NCBI RefSeq assembly: GCF_024448955.1 | Contig: NZ_JAMOIH010000017.1 | Span: forward strand, 54,224-118,223 | Reading direction: 5' to 3' | DNA length: 64,000 bases | Origin: Stutzerimonas stutzeri | GTDB taxonomy: Bacteria; Pseudomonadota; Gammaproteobacteria; Pseudomonadales; Pseudomonadaceae | Shown: in pieces, positions 29,401-38,700 of the stretch | Layout of the letters: each line of letters starts with the position of its first letter | How positions within the stretch are numbered: position 1 is the stretch's first letter | The notes under the pieces: model-generated | The model's input: the letters and a program-made list of their open reading frames with translations, nothing else | What the model was told of the DNA's origin: nothing | The model's database searches: none | Translations under genes and position numbers: made by a program

Positions 29401-30163
29401 GCTTCCAAGCATTTCCATATTGAACGCAGTTGCTCTCAAGTAAATCAGCGTTTTTGCAGACTTCTACTCGTACGGAATAAAAAGTAGTTTCGTTGTCATT
29501 GATAATGCGAAGAGTTTTGTTCTTTTGGTAGTTCTGAATTGCTGAGCTCTTGCGGCTATCTGAGCTTATTACAGAGCTGGCTAATGTTCCTTTGGTATAA
29601 GGGGCGATGCTTTTTATCAATGTGTTTCCGGTAACGGACCTGTTGTCAAAATAATTGCTTCGGTTAGCTCGGGTGGCCTTTTCAATGATCGTTTTGCTGA
29701 TGGTGTCGACTACTCTGTAGCCGCCGGTTAGCGCCAGGCGGAAGGGGTCAATAGTCTGGGTGGTGGCCCAGTTTAAATAATTCCCGCTCCATTCCTTGCT
29801 ACCCGTGCAGTCCTTAGCCTTTCTGGTTGGGGTGAAGTATCCGCCGCCATCGTTGCCATTGATTTTGCCGAAAACGATATGGTCAACTTCTTCTTTTATA
29901 TATTCGTAGCATTTTTCACTGTCAAAATTTCCAACATAGTTTTTCGTATGTGCGTAATTGGTGTCGATGTTTGCAATACTAATTACGGTTGGGAATTCAA
30001 CCGAGGGTACAAGCGCCAAGTTTCCAGGTACGTTGCCGCCACCCAGAAGCAGGGGAGTTTGTGCTATTGAGGCGTAACTCGGCGTTGCAGCGGTGACAAT
30101 ACAAAGCGATAGCATAAAGCCGGAGCTGGCTTTAAGTGTGGAAAGGGTTAAATGGCGAGACAT
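26483..30163 (-). CDS. pilY1: Type IV pilus tip adhesin/assembly factor PilY1
   Basis: A 1226-residue exported protein with a signal peptide (about 1-31, ending SYA). The variable N-terminal part (about 35-600) is followed by the conserved C-terminal beta-propeller (about 700-1200). The Ca-binding loop DTNFDMVAD (939-947) matches the DxNxDxxxD site of P. aeruginosa PilY1, and a second Asp-rich stretch (DTNADGTPDDDD, near 1170) could also bind calcium. RGD occurs at about 471-473 and 695-697. PilY1 promotes pilus extension and surface sensing. The 5' two-thirds of the gene is visibly poorer in G+C than neighbouring loci. It sits 41 bases after pilX. Confidence 0.92.
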   Translation of the reverse strand: MSRHLTLSTLKASSGFMLSLCIVTAATPSYASIAQTPLLLGGGNVPGNLALVPSVEFPTVISIANIDTNYAHTKNYVGNFDSEKCYEYIKEEVDHIVFGKINGNDGGGYFTPTRKAKDCTGSKEWSGNYLNWATTQTIDPFRLALTGGYRVVDTISKTIIEKATRANRSNYFDNRSVTGNTLIKSIAPYTKGTLASSVISSDSRKSSAIQNYQKNKTLRIINDNETTFYSVRVEVCKNADLLESNCVQYGNAWKPEGLIQRYADTIRYSAFSYLNIDGNNRNGGVLRAPQKYVGPTMTEPGTAGATPNSAKEWDEATGVLIKNPHNDTTGNSGVINYINKFGELTNQHKSNDPVSELYYTALRYFKAQGDIDSYSNTSNNTEKDHFPVITDWEDPMQYACQKNVILGIGDVNTHEDRNVPYTGDTLAVSSYTQKVFDLEGINKSATSEFTGRGNSAHIAGLAYYANTTDIRGDLAGKQTISTYWVDVREGRTLLGKGSNQYWLAAKYGGFKVPSDFGIALNRTDALNEEWWHTTTDVLDTKDPRPDNFFVASDANNMVEGLRKAFAQISNEVQSTTASLATNSTRLETDTALFQSRLDSRFWSGDLLARRVTDNGVVGEDTAWSAAQKLDSLSSIDSRNIFTITPATTSGRSGETIATQGADFTWNSLNSDQQALLQLAAEADSANAQKRLAYLRGDRTNEITTEDRTKDFRQRGSRLGDIVNSDPQYIHNQDFGYSRLSWGTNGAVGNAYTTFRASSAYQSRTPMVIVGANDGMLHGFDARVGETAETNGGRELFAYVPNSVFGNLINLTDPAYSHRYYVDGTPRVSDVYINGWKTMVVGTTGAGGKSVFALDVTNPGSMNNDNVMWEFSHPEMGYTMGQPALVALPNEKFGVIVSSGYHDNAPQDGKVWILDAANGSIIREIELPSTGNLGSPLASDTNFDMVADRVYVADTLGNVWRIDLDGGSPSNWDIPNSLGDNPLFIAKDRSNNLQAITAPLSSAFNDKGEHMVFFGTGSFYRNGDNEIPQSPSVDTFYGIIDRGVAIDGRDSLLKQAVIKEETLASGVNARAITDNALSTESGWYLDLGWLEGTGNTGAKGERVVAKATLRTDRVIFSTMTPSADPCAFGGTSFIMAMNLSSGSRLNYVYFDTNADGTPDDDDTTTIGDDENIPWSGISDTDDGVVKGVTPLLKWLCFAGSSGTTPQCIPVAGSQRFGRHSWREVRSN

Positions 30164-30204
30164 TATGTTGGCACTCCCAAAAAAGGATGATCATGCAATA
30201 AGGC

Positions 30205-30687
30205 TTACTGCTCAACTAGAAAGGTGGAGCGGAGTTGGACTTTAGAGCTGGGCTTGTCATCGCTATTTGTGTTGATTCCGAAGCCATCGGACTCGACGCG
30301 TACCAGTGCACCTTCATCCTCGATGGGCGCGCCCGCCTCGGTGCTGGTTCTGATATTTGCCAGTAAAATGATTCTGTATTCAGGGTCTTTTTTTGTGTTT
30401 GGAAAGTTCGTATAGCTGACAGGGGTGGTGTCAGCGGAGCTATCTTTCAAGCTGCTGAGTGTGCCTGCTATAAAGTGTGCAGCAACTTGTTCTTCGCCTT
30501 TGCGGAGAGCGGCTTCTGATGCTTGTAGTGCGAGGTTGCTGTCGCGCATATTGCCAGCCATGTTTTCTTGCAGCGACGTGCCACGCATGCTGCTTAGGCC
30601 AATAATAGTAAGTAATAACAGCATGATCAGTGCGACGATAAGAACTGCGCCGCGCTCTGCTTGCGGTATGGAAAAGTTAGAGGTCAT
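30205..30687 (-). CDS. pilX: Type IV pilus minor pilin PilX
   Basis: A 160-residue GspK/PilX-type pilin: leader ...QAERG then AVLIVALIMLLLLTIIGLSSMRGTSLQENMAGNMRD. Position +5 is not Glu, as is usual for the tip-located GspK-like subunit. The NMAGNMRDSNLALQASEAALR segment is typical of PilX. Its start overlaps the pilW stop by four bases. Confidence 0.9.
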   Translation of the reverse strand: MTSNFSIPQAERGAVLIVALIMLLLLTIIGLSSMRGTSLQENMAGNMRDSNLALQASEAALRKGEEQVAAHFIAGTLSSLKDSSADTTPVSYTNFPNTKKDPEYRIILLANIRTSTEAGAPIEDEGALVRVESDGFGINTNSDDKPSSKVQLRSTFLVEQ

Positions 30688-31703
30688 GGCAGGCGATTCC
30701 TGATGCCTATAGTGGAGGTGAACACTTGGGCGAGTCGACGTTCTGCTATAGCGACATCCTCGCCATCAAAATGGATGGTTTGCTGTTCCTGAGTGACATT
30801 TGTGTCCGAGCTAACCACTAATAGTTCGATGCGAACTGATGCGACACTTTCCCACTCGGTGGTGGTGATTTCGTCAGCGCTCTTGTATTCGGTGACTTGT
30901 CTGCTTGGGCCACTGGTGATGCCATACGTGATCTGCATGTCCTGTACGCCCTCAACAAGTTCTTCGTCTGCGTATTGCGCGTTGGAGGCGTTGGCTTTAA
31001 GGCGATTGCGTACCAGAGAAGGGAGACGGTCAGCATGTTCACGAATGTAGTAAAAGCTGTTCTGGAGAGTAAGAACCTCCATTTCGCTGGTGTATTTGTG
31101 GCTCCAATCTTGACTCTTGTTGCCTGGGGTTACGTTCGAACCGCTTTTTTGAAGATTTTTTGACTCGGCGTTGTTAGCGCTTTGGAATAGATCGCAGCCT
31201 AGAGCATCGGATACCAAGATGATGTTGCCGGCCGTTATACCGGTTGCTTTGTCAATGCCTAGCTGAGGGGTGTGAGTTTGATTTCCAGAGCCGCCATGGA
31301 AGTTTTCTTCGCCACCGGCGAACTTTATGAATATTGAATCGGTTTTCGCAAGGCGCCCCTTGCCGTCTAGGTGGGCATGTTGCTCATCACTAGAGCCTTT
31401 TCCTTCCCAGCCTTCAATAGGATTTTTGAGTGTAAATAGCTCGTCAGTAGTATTTAAATGGTTGCGGGGTTCACCCAAACACTGTCCTTTGTAGCCTGTG
31501 TTGCGGATATCGGAAATCAGAAATTCCATTGCAAAGCGACCGTTTTCCTGCACGCGGGATAAGGCGCTATTGGTGCTATAGGTCTGTTTGCTACTCAGAA
31601 ATATTTGTATGACGCCCAGCATGAGCAGCAAGCTCAAAGCCATGGCGACCATCAACTCGACAAGCGAAAGCCCGCGTTGCCGTTGGAATGACATGAACAT
31701 CAT
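30684..31703 (-). CDS. pilW: Type IV pilus minor pilin PilW
   Basis: A 339-residue GspJ-like minor pilin: leader MMFMSFQRQRG then LSLVELMVAMALSLLLMLGVIQIFLSSKQ, with Glu at +5, followed by the PilW signature VQENGRFAMEFLISDIRNTGYKGQC. It is long, as PilW normally is. It overlaps pilX and pilV by four bases each. The coding sequence is AT-richer than housekeeping genes in the window. Confidence 0.9.
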   Translation of the reverse strand: MMFMSFQRQRGLSLVELMVAMALSLLLMLGVIQIFLSSKQTYSTNSALSRVQENGRFAMEFLISDIRNTGYKGQCLGEPRNHLNTTDELFTLKNPIEGWEGKGSSDEQHAHLDGKGRLAKTDSIFIKFAGGEENFHGGSGNQTHTPQLGIDKATGITAGNIILVSDALGCDLFQSANNAESKNLQKSGSNVTPGNKSQDWSHKYTSEMEVLTLQNSFYYIREHADRLPSLVRNRLKANASNAQYADEELVEGVQDMQITYGITSGPSRQVTEYKSADEITTTEWESVASVRIELLVVSSDTNVTQEQQTIHFDGEDVAIAERRLAQVFTSTIGIRNRLP

Positions 31704-32167
31704 ATTTCGGTCCGATAAGCGAAGGTTTCGTCGTGGGTGTTGTTATCGTCACTAGCTTTGATTTGGCCGCGAGTATCGTTCCAGCGAATGGATATAGTGA
31801 CCAAAGTGCCATTCTTCTCCACTTTTCCGGTGCCGTCGGGCAGGCTCAGGGCCAGTTGGTTTAACCATTCGGCGACATCCTTTTGTGCAGATGTACCGCT
31901 AACGCTGTTTTCCGTTGAGGAGGTAGGAAAGTCGATCAGATAGGCATCTGTTAGCGCCTCGGTGCGGTTGGCCCGCATACGGTCGGCCAGGTCGCCGGCA
32001 AGCAATGTCGCCTGTGATCGGTAATAGGCGCTGTGATTGCTCTGGATGCTGGTAGCCTGGAGGCCGGCCAGACCTAAAAGGCCGATGGCAAGGACCACCA
32101 TTGCAACCAGTACCTCGATAAGGGTTGCCCCGGTTTCTTTGCGGAAGGGATGGTTAGGTATTGGCAT
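31700..32167 (-). CDS. pilV: Type IV pilus minor pilin PilV
   Basis: A 155-residue GspI-like minor pilin. ATG at 32167 (MPIPNHPFRKETG) starts one base after the fimU stop, with AGGA upstream; the frame is open further upstream only across fimU. The mature start is ATLIEVLVAMVVLAIGLLGLAGLQ with Glu at +5, then SQATLLAGDLADRMRANR, typical of PilV. It forms the tip complex with PilW, PilX and FimU. Confidence 0.9.
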   Translation of the reverse strand: MPIPNHPFRKETGATLIEVLVAMVVLAIGLLGLAGLQATSIQSNHSAYYRSQATLLAGDLADRMRANRTEALTDAYLIDFPTSSTENSVSGTSAQKDVAEWLNQLALSLPDGTGKVEKNGTLVTISIRWNDTRGQIKASDDNNTHDETFAYRTEI

Positions 32168-32168
32168 C

Positions 32169-32648
32169 TTATGGACATCCTGTCTTGGCGGCGGTCGCGT
32201 TTCCGGACCGCGAAATCTCAATCGTATATTTGGCTCCGCTAGTGCAGCTTGATGTGGTCGTGGTGAAATTGGTGACTGCATTTGCCATGCCGTTGCTGCG
32301 AAACACCGCTCCGGTAATCGGCCCGGTCAATGCCATTCCTGTAACGGAGTCCCAAACCTTTACCACGTCGTCGCTGGTTACATCTTTTACGATCCAGCCC
32401 ACCGTCCAGTCGGCTCCATTGGCACAGTCTTCCCGATCGTCCGATCGGCAGACGATCACCTCGGTGCGGCGCTTTACGGCTTCGGACCTGGCGAGCTGTA
32501 AGGCACCAAGGATTTCATGGTGCAGCGCTGTGGTGCGATTGCTCTGGAGGACGGATGTAAAGGACGGAGCCGCAATGACGATGACTATTGCCAGTACGGC
32601 GATAGTGACCATCAGCTCAATCAGGGTGAAACCACGATTAATTTGCAT
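32169..32648 (-). CDS. fimU: Minor pilin FimU (GspH/FimT family)
   Basis: A 159-residue prepilin with a short leader MQINRG, mature FTLIELMVTIAVLAIVIVIAAPSF and a GspH-like body (LGALQLARSEAVKRRTEVIVCRS...W...VF). Cysteine pairs (CRSDDREDC; C...C near the end) are as expected for FimU. It links the PilV-W-X tip complex to the major pilin. It is second in the fimT-fimU-pilV-pilW-pilX-pilY1-pilE order. Confidence 0.88.
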   Translation of the reverse strand: MQINRGFTLIELMVTIAVLAIVIVIAAPSFTSVLQSNRTTALHHEILGALQLARSEAVKRRTEVIVCRSDDREDCANGADWTVGWIVKDVTSDDVVKVWDSVTGMALTGPITGAVFRSNGMANAVTNFTTTTSSCTSGAKYTIEISRSGNATAAKTGCP

Positions 32649-32749
32649 GTGCGCTCTTCTGGCGTTTTGACGAGTGAATCATCCCAGCTTCGCTCGAGGG
32701 GCTCGAATGCCAAGGGACGCCCGGTCGCATTGTGAGGACATGCGGTTCG

Positions 32750-33271
32750 CTAGTTACAGGCGTTATGATTTTCCGGTGATTCGGTTCTCAGACGCCCTGT
32801 GATGTTCATCACAAGCTGTTGTATGGCTTCGTTGCCGCTGCAGAGGGTGTAGGTGCCGTTCAGACTATCCGTCATGCCGTTAGCCTTGAATGTCATGAAT
32901 GTCCTGCTACGGAAGTTGTTCCAGTTCCAGCGGTAGCGGTCTGGTAGTGTCACGACACGATGAAGGTGCTCCCCAGCGTCGAATTGGCCGTTTTGATTCG
33001 GGTCGCTGAATATGAGAATGCTCTGCTCCCAATTGGCCGACGCGTTGCAGTCATTAATGCCTGCGCAAAGACTGACGAGTTCGCGGCGAGTAATTGCCAA
33101 TCCGCGAGCATGATTGAGCGCGGCGAGTAAATCGTGGGTGGCGGCTGTTTGCTGATTACGCTCGATCAGGGAGGCGAAGCTGGGAACGGCGATGCCCAGC
33201 AGGACACTGAGGATCGCAATGGTGGTAAGTAGCTCGATGAGCGTAAATGCCCTTTGAGAACAGGGGTTCAT
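32750..33271 (-). CDS. fimT: Prepilin-like protein FimT (GspH family)
   Basis: A 173-residue GspH/FimT protein: MNPCSQRA then FTLIELLTTIAILSVLLGIAVPSFASLIERNQQ. ATG at 33271 has AAGGA upstream; open frame beyond it is not conserved. The residue before the cleavage site is Ala, not the usual Gly (codon GCA). Cysteines in LCAGINDCNAS and the terminal NACN may pair. FimT in relatives contributes to DNA binding in natural transformation. It is first in the minor-pilin operon and divergent from thiO. Confidence 0.85.
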   Translation of the reverse strand: MNPCSQRAFTLIELLTTIAILSVLLGIAVPSFASLIERNQQTAATHDLLAALNHARGLAITRRELVSLCAGINDCNASANWEQSILIFSDPNQNGQFDAGEHLHRVVTLPDRYRWNWNNFRSRTFMTFKANGMTDSLNGTYTLCSGNEAIQQLVMNITGRLRTESPENHNACN

Positions 33272-33386
33272 GGTGCGCTTCCTTTTGCACGTATGATTCG
33301 GCCTTCCTGGCCGGGGCCCTGTTTTAACTTCGTGTGGCTCAAAGTCAAGGCATGGGCGTGATTTTGCTGATCCTTTGGAGATAAGT

Positions 33387-34487
33387 GTGGGCGACGTATC
33401 AATAGTTGTGGGCGGCGGAGTTATAGGCCTCCTTTCGACCTTCCTGCTGGCGAATGCAGGGCAGAACGTGATTTTGCTCGAATCGAGCGCGACAGGCACC
33501 GAAGCCTCCTGGGCCGGTGGCGGTATCGTTTCTCCGCTTTATCCATGGCGTTACAGCCCGGGGGTTACGGCTCTGGCCCATTGGTCGCAGGATTTTTATC
33601 CGCAGCTTGGCAAGAATTTATACGAGCAGACCGGAATTGATCCTGAAGTGTACGAGACCGGACTCTACTGGCTGGATCTTGAGGACGAAGACGAAGACAA
33701 GGCGCTGGGCTGGGCCGAGCGCCAGGGGCGTCCGCTGCATCGAGTACCGATGGAGCAGGTTCGTACCTCCGTCCCATCGTTGGGAACGGGCTTCTCACGC
33801 GCGGTGTTCATGCCGAATGTCGCCAATGTGCGCAACCCGCGTCTTTTGGACGCTCTGCGGGTGGCGCTCTCCAGGCTGCCGAAAGTCCAGGTGATCGAGC
33901 ATTGCCCGGTTACCGGTTTCGTTCGTGACGGCGAGCGGGTGGTTGGCGTCGAGACGGCGCGGGGCGAGATGCATGGGGATCGGGTCGTCGTTGCGGCAGG
34001 GGCATGGAGTGGTGATTTGCTCGCCACGCTGGGGCTGGAATTACCGGTCAAGCCGATGAAAGGACAGATGATCCTGTTCAAGTGCGCCGACGATTTTCTG
34101 CCGAGTATTGTCTTGGCCAAGCGGCGCTATGCTATCCCTCGTCGTGATGGACATATCCTGGTTGGCAGTACTCTTGAGGACGTCGGTTTTGACAAGACGC
34201 CCACCGGCGATGCCCTCGAAAGTCTTAGAGCGACGGCAATCGACCTACTTCCCGCCTTGGCTGATGCCGAAGTAATCAAACACTGGGCAGGGTTGCGTCC
34301 CGCCTCGCCTGAAGGCATTCCCTACATCGGGCCGGTGCCGGGACACGACGGGCTTTGGCTCAATTGCGGACACTTCCGTAACGGTTTGGTACTGGCGCCC
34401 GCTTCGTGCCAGTTGCTAACGGATCTGATGCTTGAGCGCACTCCTGCTATCGATCCAGAGCCGTATGCGCCTGCCGGTCGGTTCTGA
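33387..34487 (+). CDS. thiO: FAD-dependent glycine/D-amino-acid oxidase, ThiO-like
   Basis: A 366-residue flavoprotein of the DAO family. The dinucleotide-binding motif VVGGGVIGLLSTFLLANAG is at the N terminus, then EASWAGGGIVSPLYPW, RVVVAAGAWSGDL and HWAGLRPASPEGIPYIG near the C terminus. The start is taken as GTG 33387, six bases after GGAG; a TTG at 33375 falls inside that site. ThiO oxidises glycine to iminoacetate for thiazole synthesis; other D-amino acids are possible substrates. In P. aeruginosa a homologue separates fimT from pilR-pilS; here the T6SS cluster follows instead. Confidence 0.85.
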   Translation: MGDVSIVVGGGVIGLLSTFLLANAGQNVILLESSATGTEASWAGGGIVSPLYPWRYSPGVTALAHWSQDFYPQLGKNLYEQTGIDPEVYETGLYWLDLEDEDEDKALGWAERQGRPLHRVPMEQVRTSVPSLGTGFSRAVFMPNVANVRNPRLLDALRVALSRLPKVQVIEHCPVTGFVRDGERVVGVETARGEMHGDRVVVAAGAWSGDLLATLGLELPVKPMKGQMILFKCADDFLPSIVLAKRRYAIPRRDGHILVGSTLEDVGFDKTPTGDALESLRATAIDLLPALADAEVIKHWAGLRPASPEGIPYIGPVPGHDGLWLNCGHFRNGLVLAPASCQLLTDLMLERTPAIDPEPYAPAGRF

Positions 34488-34536
34488 TTTTGTAAATGGG
34501 GACGGAACACAATGCGGTTGTCCTTCTTGCCTGACT

Positions 34537-34562
34537 GGTGGATAAGCGGAGCGTTATCCACC
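34537..34562. repeat. Palindromic repeat GGTGGATAA
   Basis: GGTGGATAA-GCGGAGCG-TTATCCACC, a perfect 9-bp stem with an 8-base loop, lies between thiO and the converging TPR gene. It resembles the dispersed GGTGGATAAGCG repeats of P. stutzeri-group genomes and may serve as the transcript end for one or both genes. Confidence 0.65.
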
Positions 34563-34665
34563 CTATTTACTAGAAGATGGTCGGTTGGTGGAACAGCGGA
34601 TGTTTAAGACGGCGGGGGAGCTAGACAGCATCAGCAAGAGAGAAGCGCTGACTTCATACCCCGCA

Positions 34666-35706
34666 TCACTTTCTCGAAATGACTCGATGCGGAATTTTGG
34701 ATTGCTTTTGGGTGGCGGCCATTCTCTGGTAATACTGGTTATAGGCTTTCTGGGCCTGAGCTCGCTTGCCCAGTGCCCAATACGCGTCCGCTAGGTTCAG
34801 GTAGGCAACGGCTCTGTCCGGGTGTTTCAGGGTAATGTGTTTCAGGAGTTCGGCGGCCTCCGGAAAATAGCCCGCCTGCTCGAACAGAAAGCCGAGATCG
34901 TTTGACCAGCCGACCTGTTGCGGGAAGTAGTATTTTTCGACGATGTAGTTCTCAGGATCGCATGCGCCATCCTCATCCCCTGCCATGAAGTAGCTGACGA
35001 GGGTCTTCAGTTTTTCGTCGTTACCCGCTTTGTAGTTCTTCAGAGCGGCGTCGAAATTGCTGGACGCCATCTCCGGCATTAGCTTTTCCGCCGCCAGCCC
35101 CGAGGTCTGGTGCGCAAAGCGCAAGTCCTTCAGGGCGCCGAAGGCGCGGGCACCGTCGAAATCGGCGATCGACGTGAAGGCGAGGGCGCTGCTGTCGATT
35201 GCATGGGTGCTCAGCAGGGACTGGTCACACTCGGTGTTGTTTTCATTCAACAGGATCTGCGTCAGGTCGAACGACTTCGCGGCGCCGTCATATCTGAACT
35301 TCAGGTTGAAATTATAAGCACCATTTCCCTCTTCTCGAGTGATGAGCACCAGGTAATCCCCCGCCTGGGCCGCGGGCGAAAGCAGGGTATGGCGCTCACC
35401 CTGCAGATCGGTCACCGCCAGCTTTCCCTGCCGTTCAGAGATCAGGTTGGCGATATAGCCATCGTAGCTCTGAGGGAAATAGGCGTTCTCGATGCGCGGC
35501 AGCACCTTGTCCGTATCGAGCACTGTAGCGCCCGTGCGGTTGGTGATCTGCAGGCGCTGAGCACCTCCGTCGTCACCGTCTGCGATGCGCAGCTCCTGAA
35601 GCGAGGACAAGCCTTCATGCCGTATCGTTTCCGCCGTCGCTACAGCACCGGCCAGCACCAGGGCCGAGGTCAGCAAAAAGCGCAAAGCGGTGAATTTACT
35701 GTGCAT
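34666..35706 (-). CDS. Exported TPR-containing protein, candidate immunity or accessory factor for the adjacent T6SS effector
   Basis: A 346-residue protein with a signal peptide (about 1-25, ...AGAVATA) and a periplasmic body. The C-terminal ~80 residues read as tetratricopeptide-like helices (DLGFLFEQAGYFPEAAELLKH, DRAVAYLNLADAYWALGKRAQAQKAYNQYYQ). The middle part is beta-rich and unrecognised. The gene begins inside the last 11 bases of the effector gene (35696-35706), so the two are co-translated. A periplasmic protein coupled to a cell-wall-degrading effector is the usual form of an immunity gene; a role as a periplasmic accessory is also possible. Confidence 0.7.
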   Translation of the reverse strand: MHSKFTALRFLLTSALVLAGAVATAETIRHEGLSSLQELRIADGDDGGAQRLQITNRTGATVLDTDKVLPRIENAYFPQSYDGYIANLISERQGKLAVTDLQGERHTLLSPAAQAGDYLVLITREEGNGAYNFNLKFRYDGAAKSFDLTQILLNENNTECDQSLLSTHAIDSSALAFTSIADFDGARAFGALKDLRFAHQTSGLAAEKLMPEMASSNFDAALKNYKAGNDEKLKTLVSYFMAGDEDGACDPENYIVEKYYFPQQVGWSNDLGFLFEQAGYFPEAAELLKHITLKHPDRAVAYLNLADAYWALGKRAQAQKAYNQYYQRMAATQKQSKIPHRVISRK

Positions 35707-38700
35707 TTTTCAGAATCCCGTAGATGAATTCGAAGTTCTCTCTGCGCTTTGCGTAGCTCTTCGTGTGCAGGTTCACGACCTTAGTGATCTCATCCGTATG
35801 GGTTGTGCTGTTGCCCGACTTCCCGCCCAGGCTTTGCCACTCCCAGAAGCCCAAGGCGGTCAGAAGGCCGTATTTGGTTTCCAGCACCTGATTCGGGTTG
35901 GCGACGATATTAATGTTCTCGTTCGGAATTTTAGCTTTCAGCAGGCGCTCGACCGCCTTGTAGTTCTCTTTCCAGGTGAGCTGGATGAAGCCCTTGCCCT
36001 TGTAGGACAGCCCTTCCGCGCAGCCTCCAGGGGTCAGATGGAAGTTCTGTCCGGGCACGCTACAGCAGTAGATGCGCTTGGCGATTTCGTCTTCCTGCGG
36101 CAGCTGCGAGTAGGCGTAATTCTTGATGATCCTGTAGCCGCTCTTCGCGCTGGCGGGCAGGGCCTTATATTGCTGCATGGATATGCGTTTGTACCCCAGC
36201 TCATCCGCCTCCTGTGGGTATTGGCTGAAGTACCTACCAAACAGGTTGCGAAGCGCTGTCGTCGAGTACCACAGGTCTTCTTCCTTGCCCACGAGAGCGT
36301 CGCCCACTTCGGCTTTCACTTGGGCAAAGAACTGAGACATCCGCTCTGGCGTGTTGACTTCGAACTGCCCGGCATATTTGTTGAACAGCGTCCGGACTTC
36401 TTCTCGTACGGCCTCTTGCGAGGACGGGAAGATCTTCTTCATGTTTTCGGCGCTGATCAGCTCGGAAGCCGGGGCGGGCGAAAGGTTCTGCATCATCACC
36501 AGGTTGATCGGCTGGAAGTGCCAGGCCTTGCCCGATGCATCCAGCTTTAGGCTGCCGGCGACATCGCCCCACCAGTTCAGGGCCTTGATGCGGTTCTTCT
36601 CTTCGACCCAATCCTGATTGGGATCATCGGGACTGTGGCCCATCAGCTCGTCGAGCTCGTCCCAGCGCGACGCATCCCAGAACCACTCGCTTTCATGCCG
36701 CGTGACGAGCTGGGAGATGGATTGAGCGTGCCAGGGCTTTTCTAGCGCCGCCTGGATCTCTTCCGAAGTCATCTTACCGTCGCGGTTGGTATCGATGATG
36801 TCGTAGAGACGGCTACGCACAGGGCCGTTGTCGGACTGGTCGATCGCGCCCTGGTAGCTGGCCTTCTCATCGTCGGACAAGCGGCGAGCGGCGTTGAGGT
36901 AGTAGGCCAGCCCCGCGCTGGGGGTATCGGTATCCTCAAGAAAATCGAAGCCTTCCCATTCCCACGGGCTGTGACGGGTGGTGATGAGCTCCTGCTCTGC
37001 CAGCCAGCCGTTGATGGGTTGGCCATCCTTGTCGGCCAGCAGGCCATCGAGGCGCCACCAGTTGGTCTCGGGCGAGCAGCCGGTTGCCGTGTTGCTGGTG
37101 GGGATATTGATCTTGGCCTCGGCGGGTAACGCATCCAGCAGGCTCTGCGGCAGGATCAGGTCAACGCCTATCTCGGCTCCGTCGTCGGTCAGTTTCGGCG
37201 GATTTCCGGCCTTGATGTCATCACGATGGGGGATCAGTTTGCTGGCGCCGGCGTGGACCTTGAGCAGGGTCTTTTCCTCCTCCGGCAGGTGCTGCGCCCA
37301 GGTACGGCTTTCGCTGATGGACGTCGGCACGTCTTCACAGCTGAAGACCTCCAGGTGCAGTAGGTCCTGGGGCGAGCCGTCGCTCTGGTTCTGGTACTTC
37401 CCTACATGCCCGATCAGGTCGCCCGCCTTGATCGGCAGGGGCGGATCCAGCAGCACCACGGTGCCCATGGTCTTGGGTTGCGATTGAGCCGTCAGGAAGG
37501 ACGAGGAAACATAGCCGGGAAGGCTCCCGTCGTCCCCGGGTGTCAACGCCGATTCATTGTTGCCACTGATTACCTGCTCGAGCTTGAGGAACGCCCCTTC
37601 ACCCGAGGCGCGGATATGGGCGCCTTTGCTCAGCTTGCCCACAATCGAGGCATCGCTTTGAGCATCGGCGCGTACGTTGAGTTCGCTGCTGCGGGTGTTG
37701 ACGGTATAGACGCCGGATCCCCAGAACGCCGGACGCTCCAGTTTTTCGTCCTGGCGGTAGTCTTTCCAGCACTTGAGGTGCATGTACAGGCTGTAAATCG
37801 TCAGCGCGGGCGGCTTGGGTTTCGACTCGTCAGCGGTGGCAGGTGCCTTGGCCTGGAGCCTATGCCTGACCAGGACGAAACCGGTAGAAAACGGTGCCCG
37901 TATCTGAAACGGTGGTCTGCCTGCATAGGTGCTGACGGGGTATTCCTCATCAATCCGGTAAGCGACCACTTCGCCGTGGGTCATGCAGTTGATACGGCTC
38001 TGGTCGAAGGCTTCGGAGGTGCCCTTGTCCAGGTGAATGCCGCCATGCCACAGGCCGTTTCCGCCGATGGGGTAGAACCCGGCCTTGGCCTTGCTCAGGG
38101 CGGTCAGGTGCTGAAGTGAGTGACCCGCAGACGGCGTGTACGGATAGCACCAGTCACCCTTGGCAGCGCTTTTACCGTTCTCGGCAACGTCTGGCTTTGC
38201 ATCGTCCGGGTTCAGGGTGCCGTTCACCATGTCCGCGATGTATCGTCTGAAATCGCCTTCCTCAAGTTCGGCGTGAACGTGGATGGCGTAGCTCTGTGCA
38301 CCCGCCCGGTCCGTGCCGGCCTGCAGGCCGATGTGCTGGCCGTAGGTGATGGCGTCCCCGTCGTTGACCTTGAAGGTGGGGTGGAGGTGCAGGATCTGCC
38401 CGATCAGTTGGCCGTTGGTGGGGGCGTCATAAATCTTCAGCGTTCCGTAGGCGCGGCTGGTCTTGGCATAGCCTGCCAGCGGACTGGGGACCGGGATGGA
38501 GCGGTTGCTGCCGTCCACCAGCAGCACAAAATCCTTCTTGATGAGCGTGCGACCGCCGACATGGCGCACCTCCTCGAGCTCGCCACTGATGGTTTCGTAG
38601 TCCCTGTTGGGTTCACGGCCGGCTGAGGGGTGGTGCTTGGCCAGGTCCTCGTAGCGGTTTACGTCTTCGATGCGGCTGCCAACACTTTCAACGATTTTGA

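Noticed and set aside
34585..34794. 69-codon plus-strand frame between thiO and the TPR gene
   Set aside because: It runs antisense into the TPR gene and lacks a ribosome-binding site; the apparent hydrophobic stretch comes from antisense codons.
35690..36550. 286-codon plus-strand frame opposite the large effector
   Set aside because: It is an antisense shadow; the minus-strand frame carries GH19-like motifs and continues for 1006 codons.
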